DNA from: Camelimonas lactis
GTDB lineage: Bacteria; Pseudomonadota; Alphaproteobacteria; Rhizobiales; Beijerinckiaceae
Length of the DNA: 64,000 bases
Assembly: GCF_004342915.1 (NCBI RefSeq)
Contig: NZ_SLWL01000007.1
Coordinates: 124,001 to 188,000, forward strand
Direction: 5' to 3'
Shown: positions 11,285 to 19,134 of the stretch, piece by piece
Layout: every line of letters starts with the position of its first letter
Numbering within the stretch: the stretch's first letter is position 1
The notes under the pieces: model-generated
Seen by the model: only the letters and a program-made list of their open reading frames with translations
What the model was told of the DNA's origin: nothing
Database searches by the model: none
Translations under genes and position numbers: made by a program

Positions 11285-11351
11285 TTCGTATATCAAGTGA
11301 TAGATCAATTATAAAAAGTACGAATTTACAAGGCGTTGCCGAACGTTCGGC
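11285..11351. promoter_or_regulatory. Candidate operators between TetR gene and transport/ligase cassette
   Basis: The gap contains an AT-rich patch with the palindrome TATCA-AG-TGATA (11291-11302), flanked by TTCGTA (11285-11290) and TACGAA (11319-11324) in inverted orientation. It is followed by a perfect 14-bp palindrome GCCGAACGTTCGGC (11338-11351). TetR proteins bind such palindromes. Which of them is used is not known. The rest of 11352-11579 shows nothing beyond the GGGAGGA ribosome site of the next gene. Confidence 0.45.
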
Positions 11352-11579
11352 GGATCTCTCACATGTTCCCGCGGTCGCCGGCGCTGGCCAGGCAGCCTGG
11401 CTTGATGCCTGCCGCGCGACAGGCTCCAGGTTCACGCGGCGCAGGCTGTGTGAGAAAAGTGGAACGCGTTACAAAACTGGGTTAAGCCAGTGGCGCTCTG
11501 GCGTCGTTTCCGTCGTCCATGGCGGCCTCCGGCGACAGACCGCAAAAAATGAAAAAGTCAGGGTTTGGGAGGACCAGCA

Positions 11580-12788
11580 ATGAAATTTCTGCGCACCGCC
11601 ACGGCTGCGGCGGCCGTACTCATGTTTGCGGCCAGCGCCGCGCAGGCTGAGAAGAAGTACGACACGGGCGCCAGCGACACCGAGATCAGGCTCGGCAACA
11701 CCGTGCCCTACAGTGGGCCGCTTTCAGCCCATGGCATTCAGGGCCGCGTCGAGCAGGCCTACTTCCGGATGCTCAACGAGGAGCAGGGCGGCATCAACGG
11801 CCGCAAGGTGCGGCTGATCTCGCTGGACGACGCCTTTTCGCCGCCGAAGACCGTCGAGCAGACCCGCAAGCTGGTGGAGCAGGACGAGGTGCTGGCCACC
11901 TTCGCCAGCGTCGGCACCGCGGCGCAGACATCCGTGCAGCGTTATCTGAACCAGAAGAAAATTCCGCAGCTGATGGTCAGCACCGGCGCGTCGAAGTTCA
12001 ATCAGCCCAAGGCCTTTCCGTGGACGACGCCAAGCAGCATCAGCTACATTGATGAAGCGGTCATCTACGGCAAGTATCTGGCAAAGGAAAAGCCGGATTC
12101 AAAGATCGTCGTTCTGTATCTGAATGATGACTTCGGCAAGGATTACGTGGCGGGCCTCAAGCGCGGTCTTGGCGACAGGGCTGACAGGATGATCGTCAAG
12201 GAGCTCACCTATGAACTCGCCGATCCGACAATCGATAGCCAGATCCTGGCGGCGCGCGACACCGGCGCGGATGTGTTTTTCAATGTGACGCTCGGCAAGG
12301 CGACCTCGCAGTCGCTCAAGAAGCTGGCCGAGATCAACTGGAAGCCGATGCATTTCATCTGCAGCCCGTCCGCCGGGCGGGTTTATCTGAACGCGGCGGG
12401 ACTGGAGAACGTCCAGGGTCTGCTCACGGCCAGCGCCATGAAGCAGATCTCCAGCCCGAACTGGGCCAATGACCCGGACGTCAAGGGCTATCTGGCGTTC
12501 ATGAAGAAGTATCTGCCAAACGAAGATATTTCCAATGAAATCGGTTTCTCCATGTACATGCTGTCGCATGTCATGGCCCATGTCCTGCGCGAGGCGGGCG
12601 ACAACCTGACGCGTGAAAATATCATCAAGATCGCCACCAACCTGAAGGACGTCAAAATCCCCGGGCTGCGGCCAGGCGTGAAATACACCAACAATCCTGA
12701 AAATTTCGCGCCCATCCGTGAAATGCAGCTGATGCGCTTCGAGAAAGACGACTGGGTTCCGGTCGGCGACGTCATCAGCGCGCGATAA
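11580..12788 (+). CDS. Branched-chain amino-acid-type ABC transporter solute-binding protein
   Basis: The 402-residue precursor has a clear signal peptide (MKFLRTATAAAAVLMFAASAAQA, cut before EKKYD) and a LivK-type periplasmic binding fold: EIRLGNTVPYSGP, QAYFRMLNEEQGGINGR and FSPPKTVEQTRKLVE. It is a close paralogue of the truncated protein at the left edge. GGGAGGA lies at ideal spacing before ATG 11580. The next gene, 70 nt on, is an acyl-CoA ligase, repeating the arrangement at 1-2976. No permease subunits are adjacent. In Rhodopseudomonas-type bacteria, proteins of this family bind aromatic acids and fatty acids, so a carboxylate ligand is the favoured inference. Confidence 0.93.
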   Translation: MKFLRTATAAAAVLMFAASAAQAEKKYDTGASDTEIRLGNTVPYSGPLSAHGIQGRVEQAYFRMLNEEQGGINGRKVRLISLDDAFSPPKTVEQTRKLVEQDEVLATFASVGTAAQTSVQRYLNQKKIPQLMVSTGASKFNQPKAFPWTTPSSISYIDEAVIYGKYLAKEKPDSKIVVLYLNDDFGKDYVAGLKRGLGDRADRMIVKELTYELADPTIDSQILAARDTGADVFFNVTLGKATSQSLKKLAEINWKPMHFICSPSAGRVYLNAAGLENVQGLLTASAMKQISSPNWANDPDVKGYLAFMKKYLPNEDISNEIGFSMYMLSHVMAHVLREAGDNLTRENIIKIATNLKDVKIPGLRPGVKYTNNPENFAPIREMQLMRFEKDDWVPVGDVISAR

Positions 12789-12858
12789 TCCTGATGCTCC
12801 GGACGCGGCCGCTGTCCGGGGCGTTTCCCGCCCTCCAGGCCTCCTGTTGAGAAGACCC

Positions 12859-14448
12859 ATGCAGAACATCAAGCTTCACGATGACCTGACGACGCTGGCG
12901 GATATCCCCCGGGTGCACGCGCGCGAGCGCGGCGATGCGATCGCGACCGAGTTCGAGGGGCGGTTCACGACCCATGCGGAGCGTGAGCGGCACATCAACC
13001 AGATCGCCAACGCCCTGATTGCGGCCGGTCTGAAGCCGGGGGACCGCGTCGCCCATGTGGGCAAGAACTCGGACCTTTATTTCGAGCTGGTGTTCGCCTG
13101 CATGAAGGCTGGGGTTGTCCTCGTTCCGGTGGTCTGGCGTCTTGCCCCGCCGGAGGTGTCCTACATCGTGCAGGACTCCGGCGCAAAGCTGCTGTTCGTC
13201 GGCCCCGAATTCATCGACCTTGGCCGTCAGGTGGCCGCTGAATGTTCCGGCCTGCAGGGCGTCGTCGCCATGGAGGGCGGCGCGCCGGAATGGGCTGACC
13301 TCACCTCATGGCGCGCGGCGCAGCCGGATACGGATCCGCATCGCGAGTGCGCCCTCGGCGAGCCTTTCCTCCAGCTCTACACCTCCGGCACCACCGGACG
13401 CCCGAAGGGGGCCCTGCTGACCCATAACAATTTCCTCGGCATGCGGCGGTTGCAGGATGAGGCCGAGGACGAATGGATGCACTGGTACGAGGACGATATC
13501 GGCCTCGTCGCCATGCCCAACGGTCACATCGGCGGCACCGGCTTCGGCATCTGGGTGATGTATTACGGCGTGAAGGCCATCATCACCCGCGAATTCGACC
13601 CGATGCAGGTGCTGGACCTGATCGACAAGGATGGGGTCAACAAGTTCTTCATGGTGCCCGCGGCGTTGCAGTTCGTCGTGCGCCAGCCGCGCGCCCGGGA
13701 GATCGACTACTCCCGCCTGCGCTCAATTTCCTATGGCGCCAGCCCCATGCCGCACGCCCTGCTGATGGAGTGCATGGAAGTGTTCAAGTGCGGTTTTATC
13801 CAGGCGTATGGTCTGACCGAGACCACCGGCACGGTCACCGTGCTGCCTCCGGAAGATCACACCATGGAGGAGACGCCGCGCATGCGCTCCGCCGGCAAGG
13901 CCCTGCCGGGAGTCGAGATCGCCATCCTCGACGACAATGGCAAGTCCTTGCCGCCAGGCGAAATCGGTGAGATCGCCATCAGGTCGCCATCCAACATGGT
14001 GGGTTACTACAACCTGCCGGAAGCCACGGCGGCGGCCATGACCGCTGACGGCTGGTTCAAGTCCGGCGACGCTGGTTATATGGACGAGGACGGCTATCTC
14101 TACGTCCACGACCGGATGAAGGACATGATTATCTCCGGCGGCGAGAACATCTATCCGGCGGAAGTCGAGAACGCCATCAGCAGCCACCCGGCGGTGGCCG
14201 AGGCGGCGGTGATTGGCATTCCGTCGCAGAAGTGGGGCGAGGAGGTGAAAGCCATCGTCGCCCTGCGGCCGGACAGGGAGGTGACGGAAGAGGAGCTGAT
14301 CGGCTTCGTGCGCACCCGGATCGCCGCGTTCAAGGCGCCGAAGTCCGTCGACTTCATTGACCTGCTGCCGCGTAACGCCTCGGGCAAGATCCTGCGCCGC
14401 ACCCTGCGCGAGCCCTATTGGGCCGGTTATTCCCGTCAGGTGAACTGA
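12859..14448 (+). CDS. AMP-dependent acyl-CoA synthetase, FadD-like
   Basis: The 529-residue enzyme has all class motifs: P-loop YTSGTTGRPKGALLTH, YGLTETTG, the hinge WFKSGDAGYMDEDGYLYVHDR with MKDMIISGGENIYPAEVE, and the catalytic lysine region PRNASGKILRR. It forms an acyl-adenylate and then acyl-CoA from a free acid. It is more FadD13-like and differs from the ligases at 1330 and 36612, so the window holds three non-identical members. ATG 12859 follows GAGAAG; an in-frame TTG lies 12 nt upstream. It is coupled to the preceding solute-binding protein and ends at a strong terminator, so the two genes form one unit. Confidence 0.93.
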   Translation: MQNIKLHDDLTTLADIPRVHARERGDAIATEFEGRFTTHAERERHINQIANALIAAGLKPGDRVAHVGKNSDLYFELVFACMKAGVVLVPVVWRLAPPEVSYIVQDSGAKLLFVGPEFIDLGRQVAAECSGLQGVVAMEGGAPEWADLTSWRAAQPDTDPHRECALGEPFLQLYTSGTTGRPKGALLTHNNFLGMRRLQDEAEDEWMHWYEDDIGLVAMPNGHIGGTGFGIWVMYYGVKAIITREFDPMQVLDLIDKDGVNKFFMVPAALQFVVRQPRAREIDYSRLRSISYGASPMPHALLMECMEVFKCGFIQAYGLTETTGTVTVLPPEDHTMEETPRMRSAGKALPGVEIAILDDNGKSLPPGEIGEIAIRSPSNMVGYYNLPEATAAAMTADGWFKSGDAGYMDEDGYLYVHDRMKDMIISGGENIYPAEVENAISSHPAVAEAAVIGIPSQKWGEEVKAIVALRPDREVTEEELIGFVRTRIAAFKAPKSVDFIDLLPRNASGKILRRTLREPYWAGYSRQVN

Positions 14449-14475
14449 ACGGTCTCAACGGGGAACACGCACTGT

Positions 14476-14508
14476 GCGCCGGCGCCGGTTTCGCGCCGGC
14501 GCTTTTTT
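14476..14508 (+). terminator. Rho-independent terminator of the transport/ligase operon
   Basis: A perfect 10-bp stem GCGCCGGCGC / GCGCCGGCGC (self-complementary) with a 7-nt loop is followed by six T residues, 27 nt after the ligase stop. Confidence 0.93.
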
Positions 14509-14639
14509 ATGGGCGGAGGACGCGGGACGCGCCGCCTGGATGCATCAGGAGGCCGGCATGGTCGCTCCGCACGTCGGGCGCGTTGATCGCGCGCCGATTT
14601 ACGGAACGGCAAATTCGCGTCGCCGTGTCTTTCAAAATG

Positions 14640-14864
14640 AGCGAGATTTGATGAGTTATCCACAGAAAATATCGAATCTCCTGATTTTTATTGAAATAAT
14701 TCCAAATCTAATAAGAACAAAATTCATTTAGATTCAAAGATCTAATAATTAGTTCAATTTAGAATAGATATACATCTGTTCTATTCTAAAAGATAAACGT
14801 TGTTCCTGTCGCGGACTCCCGTTTTAAGGCTGCCAGTATTACGGAAACCGGCAGGGGACGTCAG
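14640..14864. promoter_or_regulatory. AT-rich leader of the haem locus with long inverted repeat
   Basis: This stretch is far more AT-rich than its surroundings and carries no gene. An 11-bp perfect inverted repeat, TTTAGAATAGA (14758-14768) and TCTATTCTAAA (14780-14790), has an 11-nt spacer, so the half-sites are one to two helical turns apart. ATCTAATAA is directly repeated at 14706 and 14740. TTTAGAA/TTCTAAA half-sites recall the Irr (iron control element) boxes of Rhizobiales, which would suit the downstream haem receptor, but the spacing is larger than I would expect for a single Irr box. Confidence 0.55.
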
Positions 14865-17231
14865 GTGACGCAGATTTATGGGGCGGCAGGTTACCTGTCG
14901 CGGGGCGCGAGCGTGGCGGCGCTGATGGCCGCTTTCATGGCGCCGGCGATCGCACAGGAAACGGGGAGCCGGACGGCCGGCGGCGCGGCCGCGAGCGCGG
15001 CTCCCGCCGCGCAGCCGCAAAAACCCCGGCAGGGACAGGCGGCGGTTCCAGACCAGGCGTCTCCGGCAGCGGAAACGCCAGCTGGCGCCGAGATCCAGCT
15101 CGACATGATCTCGGTCACCGCCACGCGCCAGCCGACGCAGTTGCTGGACATTCCCGGCACGGTCAATGTCATCAGCCGCGAGACCATTGACCAGCACCAG
15201 ATCAACAACAATCAGGAACTGGTGCGTTACCAGCCCGGCGTCTCGGTCGACCGTCAGACGACAGCCACCGATCCCTGGGGCAATCTGGGCGGCTTCACCA
15301 TTCGTGGCGTGGGCGGCAACCGGGTGCAGATGCAGATCGATGGCGCGCGCATCCAGGAACGCATCACCGACGGCAACCGCAATTTCACCGACATGCCGAC
15401 GCTGAAGGCGGTGGAGATCGTGCGCGGGCCTGGCTCGGTGCTGTGGGGCGCGGACGCGCTGGGCGGCATCGTCGCCTTCCGCACGCTTGATCCGGACGAC
15501 CTGCTGGGCAACAGGGGCAAGCCATGGGCTGGCCGTGTCGAAACGTCATTCGACAGTTTCGACAATTCCTTCAGCAAGACAGCGATGTTCGCGGCCCAGT
15601 TCAATCCGCAATGGCAGGGCATCGTCGTCGTCAACCAGAAAACCTACAATGAGGGCAAGCTGGGCCGCGCCCGCGCCGACGGTGGGTTCTGGGGGTGCCC
15701 CCGCCTCGCCGACGCCATTCGCTGCAATGAACTGAACCCACTCAGTGGGACCACCTGGAACATGCTGTCCAAGCTGGTGTTCCGCCCGACAGCCGATCAC
15801 GAGTTCAAGCTGACTGGCGAAATGTTTTCGTCAGACGCCACCGTATTCCAGATGTATGACTACGGCCGGCAGGGCGCGATCGCCTACAATGGCGAGTATA
15901 ACCGGAATCAGGACCAGACGCGTTACCGCATCGCGTTCACCCATGACTGGAAGGTCAATGCGCCCTTCCTCGACAATGTGCGCTGGAACGTCTCCTATTC
16001 GCCGCAGAAGCGGGCGCTCGACAGCTGGCGTCACCAGATCAACGCGTCGCGCCAGTATGTCGTCACCAATGATATTCTGGATTACCAGGAAGACTTCCTG
16101 CAGGGCGACGTCCAGTTGTCTTCGCACTTTGACCTGCTGGGCGCGCGCCACAACCTGACCTACGGTTTCCAGGGGGACTACACCACCACGGATTATTTCC
16201 GTCAGAGCACGGTCTACAATCGCACCCGCAACACCACGACCGAAACCCGCGCCGGTGGCTTCAATTTCGCCAATTCCGACACCTGGCGCGCCGACCTCTA
16301 CATCCAGGACGAGATCAGAATGTTCGGCGACCGGCTGATCGTCACGCCTGGCGTGCGGTGGGCCAACTACAATATCAGCCCACGCCCGGATAGCGATTAC
16401 AAGATCGTGCAGGGACGCGAGCCGCGTGAACTGGATTCCAGCAAGATCATTCCGCAAATCGGCGCTGTTTTTAAATTGACGGAGAATTTCTCGATCTATG
16501 GCCGCTATGCGGAAGGCTTCAAGATGCCGACCGCCCAGCAATTGTTCTCCTCGCTGCCGTCGGTCTCCTCGACCATTATTCCGAACCCTGATCTGAAGCC
16601 AGAAAGCGTCCGGTCCTACGAGGCCGGCCTGCGCGGGAAGTTCGAGAAGGGCTGGTTCTCTGTCGGCGCGTTCAAGGCGGATTACACCGATTTCATCCAG
16701 AGTTTCTACGAAATATTCCCAAATACATACACCTATCGTAATCTCAGTTCGGTGAAGATCTGGGGTATCGAGGCCTCCGCCGAATACCAGTTCAACGAAA
16801 ACTGGGCGGTGAATGGCGCGTTGTCTTACCAGTATGGCAAGCAGAAATACGAGGCGGGCGACGCCTATGTTCCCTATGATTCCGTTTCGCCGCTCAATGG
16901 CGCGCTTGGCGTGAAGTGGATGAAGCCGGAATGGGGACTTGAGGCGGAATTGCGCAGCATTCTGGCCCAGGGCGTGAGCCGCGCCAGCACGGACAGCATT
17001 TACAGGCCGGGCGGCTATGCGGTGTTCGACGCCTACGTGAACTGGAAGATCAACGACACCTTCACGATCCGGGCGGCGATGTTGAACATGTTCGATCGCC
17101 GGTACTTCAAGGCGCCGTTGTGGGGCAACTACGCGCTGGTTCCGTCCACCGCCGTGGCGATCCAGAACCCGCTGGAACTGCAGACCGCGCCAGGCCGCAC
17201 CTTCCGCATCAGCGCCGTCGCCAATTTCTGA
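14865..17231 (+). CDS. TonB-dependent haem/haemoglobin receptor
   Basis: The 788-residue outer-membrane receptor begins at GTG, with CAGGGGA at good spacing. It has a signal peptide (to about residue 30), an Ala/Gln/Pro-rich linker, the plug domain (ISVTATRQPTQLLDIPGTVNVISRE, IRGVGGNRVQMQIDGAR, VEIVRGPGSVLWGADALGG) and a 22-strand-type barrel. YAEGFKMPTAQQLF followed by NPDLKPESVRSYE corresponds to the conserved FRAP/NPDL region of haem and haemoglobin receptors. The protein ends in Phe as outer-membrane barrels do. It would move haem or a haem protein ligand into the periplasm using TonB. Downstream haem-associated genes support the call; the exact ligand is inferred. Confidence 0.9.
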   Translation: MTQIYGAAGYLSRGASVAALMAAFMAPAIAQETGSRTAGGAAASAAPAAQPQKPRQGQAAVPDQASPAAETPAGAEIQLDMISVTATRQPTQLLDIPGTVNVISRETIDQHQINNNQELVRYQPGVSVDRQTTATDPWGNLGGFTIRGVGGNRVQMQIDGARIQERITDGNRNFTDMPTLKAVEIVRGPGSVLWGADALGGIVAFRTLDPDDLLGNRGKPWAGRVETSFDSFDNSFSKTAMFAAQFNPQWQGIVVVNQKTYNEGKLGRARADGGFWGCPRLADAIRCNELNPLSGTTWNMLSKLVFRPTADHEFKLTGEMFSSDATVFQMYDYGRQGAIAYNGEYNRNQDQTRYRIAFTHDWKVNAPFLDNVRWNVSYSPQKRALDSWRHQINASRQYVVTNDILDYQEDFLQGDVQLSSHFDLLGARHNLTYGFQGDYTTTDYFRQSTVYNRTRNTTTETRAGGFNFANSDTWRADLYIQDEIRMFGDRLIVTPGVRWANYNISPRPDSDYKIVQGREPRELDSSKIIPQIGAVFKLTENFSIYGRYAEGFKMPTAQQLFSSLPSVSSTIIPNPDLKPESVRSYEAGLRGKFEKGWFSVGAFKADYTDFIQSFYEIFPNTYTYRNLSSVKIWGIEASAEYQFNENWAVNGALSYQYGKQKYEAGDAYVPYDSVSPLNGALGVKWMKPEWGLEAELRSILAQGVSRASTDSIYRPGGYAVFDAYVNWKINDTFTIRAAMLNMFDRRYFKAPLWGNYALVPSTAVAIQNPLELQTAPGRTFRISAVANF

Positions 17232-17409
17232 CCGACGCAAGACTGAAGGCAGGAGCGTTTGCCCTCTCGGCAGACGCTCCCGCCGCCGGCGTCGCCACCG
17301 GTCGGTCAACCTCCGGACAGGCATGGCGCCGCCGGCGTCCTCTCCCGAAAGCCTCCTGGGGCGTGAACGCTTCGTTCCGCGCCCGCCCACAGTTTGCGGA
17401 TATGCCGAC

Positions 17410-18117
17410 ATGACCACTGCTTCTGAACGCACCCTCATCAACGAAACCGCCTTTGACGTGCTGCGGCGCGTGCCGGCGATTCCACGGGTGATGCAGGTTT
17501 TCCGCTTCGGCGGCGCCACCCACGAGCGCATCGGTCGCCTGGAAACTGTCGCCAGGGACGGCGACGACATCGTCTGCGGCGGCGCCTGCCATGACGCCCG
17601 CGTTCGCGCCAGCGCGATCGCCTCCGTCATTGCCGACCGTTCGGGGAAGATGAAGGACCTGGAATTGCCGCGCATCGATTTTCGCGACAAATCCGGCGAG
17701 GTCATCTTCAGCATTATCGTCATGGAAGGCGGCCTGAAGAGCTTCAACGCCGCGCTCGAGGGTCTTTCGGAAAGCGCCGCGCCGGCCGCCGATCCCCGGG
17801 AAACGCCTGAGAGAAAGGAACTGGATGAACAGGATCCAGGTCTGTCGCCTTTCGCACGCGCCGTTGAGAAGGCGGCCCCGATCACCATCGCCGTGCAGGG
17901 TCCGGGGTTCCGCCAGGCATGGAGCGGGATTGCGGAGAGCGTCAAACCCGGCATGGGTTTCATCAATGTGATGCGTCCCGATTTCCATCTGCACCTGAAG
18001 GGCGGGGCCGTCGCGGACTGGCGTCGCGAAGGCGCCGGTGGCGAGGCGGTCTGGACGGCCCTCGACGCGCATGGCGCGCCGACCGGTCTGACCGTGCGCG
18101 GCGACATCGGCCTTTGA
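17410..18117 (+). CDS. HutX/HuvX-like haem utilisation protein
   Basis: The 235-residue cytoplasmic protein has no signal peptide or membrane segment. Its first 130 residues contain FRFGGATHERIGRLE, CGGACHDARV, ADRSGKMKDLELPRIDF and EVIFSIIVMEGG, a pattern I associate with small haem-utilisation proteins (HutX/HuvX/ChuX group). The second half, RPDFHLHLKGGAVADWRRE, could be a second, diverged copy of the same fold, as in HmuS/HemS. Family members carry or store haem in the cytoplasm and some degrade it. It sits 178 nt after the TonB receptor in the same direction. The family assignment is from pattern only; its length is greater than a single HutX domain. Confidence 0.6.
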   Translation: MTTASERTLINETAFDVLRRVPAIPRVMQVFRFGGATHERIGRLETVARDGDDIVCGGACHDARVRASAIASVIADRSGKMKDLELPRIDFRDKSGEVIFSIIVMEGGLKSFNAALEGLSESAAPAADPRETPERKELDEQDPGLSPFARAVEKAAPITIAVQGPGFRQAWSGIAESVKPGMGFINVMRPDFHLHLKGGAVADWRREGAGGEAVWTALDAHGAPTGLTVRGDIGL

Positions 18118-18243
18118 GGCCATGGCCTGGGGCGGCCGCCATGCGGCGGGCGCTCCCGACCCACGGTTACCCGAGATCGCGACCAGGGCGGGGCCGATGT
18201 CAGCCCCGCAGCCGCCAGTTCCTTCATCGCACAGGATGTCGCC

Positions 18244-19134
18244 ATGACCAGCCAGGCCGTTTCCCCGTCACGCGCCGCCCATGCGCCCGCCACCTGGATC
18301 TCTCCGGACACGGGCCTGCAGATTCCACAGGACGCCGTGCTGCGGGCGATGGCGAGCAAGAGCGTGGTGCTGCTCGGCGAAACCCACGATATCGCTGAAA
18401 TTCATCGCTGGCAGACGCACATGTGCGCCTTCCTGCATACCCTGCGCCCGCATATGGCCGTGGGGTTCGAGATGTTTCCGCGCCGGCTGCAGCCCGTACT
18501 GGACGAATGGGTTGACGGCAAACTGACCACGGCGGAATTCCTCGTCGCCAGCGAATGGGACGCGGTGTGGGGCTTTCCGCCGGAGATCTATCTGCCGCTG
18601 TTTTATTTCTGCCGGCAGCAGAAGGTACGCATGCTGGCGCTGAACTGCCACCGTCCGCTGGTCACGCGCGTCGGCGTCGAAGGCTGGGACGCGATCCCGG
18701 AAGGCGAGCGCGATGGTCTTACCCCCGCCGCGCCTGCGACAGCGGAATATCGCCGTTATCTGTGGGGTCTGGGCGTTCGCCGCTCCGCCGTCTCTGGCCC
18801 GGATGACCCGGCCTTCGCGCGCTTCTGGCGCGCCCAGCAGTGCTGGGACCGGGCTTTCGCCTGCAACATCGCCAACGCCCTGACGGCTGATCCCGGCCTG
18901 CTGGTCATCGGCGTCATCGGTCGTGGCCATCTGGAGTTTGGCCACGGAACGCCGTTCCAGCTGAGGGATCTCGGCGTTGACAGCATCGGCGTGCTGCTGC
19001 CGGGCAGCGCGGACGCGATCGCGCTGGAGAAGACCCGCGGCATGGCCGACGCCCTGTTCCGGCTTGATCCGCCAGAGCCGCCGGCGGAGCGCAAGCCACG
19101 GCCAGTTCCGGCAGGCGGCCAGGCCGCGTCATGA
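18244..19134 (+). CDS. ChaN/Tiki-family haem-binding protein
   Basis: The 296-residue protein matches the ChaN family (PF04187): VVLLGETHDIAEIHRWQ, VGFEMFPRRLQPVLDEW, LPLFYFCRQQKVRMLALN and VIGVIGRGHLEFGHGTPFQL. Campylobacter ChaN is an iron-regulated, surface-lipidated protein whose dimer binds two haems. Here the N-terminus lacks any lipobox or signal peptide, so the protein looks cytoplasmic, which is unusual. AGGATG precedes the ATG. Its stop overlaps the start of the ABC transporter gene in an ATGA, implying translational coupling and a shared pathway. Confidence 0.82.
   Translation: MTSQAVSPSRAAHAPATWISPDTGLQIPQDAVLRAMASKSVVLLGETHDIAEIHRWQTHMCAFLHTLRPHMAVGFEMFPRRLQPVLDEWVDGKLTTAEFLVASEWDAVWGFPPEIYLPLFYFCRQQKVRMLALNCHRPLVTRVGVEGWDAIPEGERDGLTPAAPATAEYRRYLWGLGVRRSAVSGPDDPAFARFWRAQQCWDRAFACNIANALTADPGLLVIGVIGRGHLEFGHGTPFQLRDLGVDSIGVLLPGSADAIALEKTRGMADALFRLDPPEPPAERKPRPVPAGGQAAS

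Noticed and set aside
15831..18359. 842-residue open frame opposite the haem receptor and HutX-like genes
   Set aside because: It overlaps two well-supported genes and shows no family motif.
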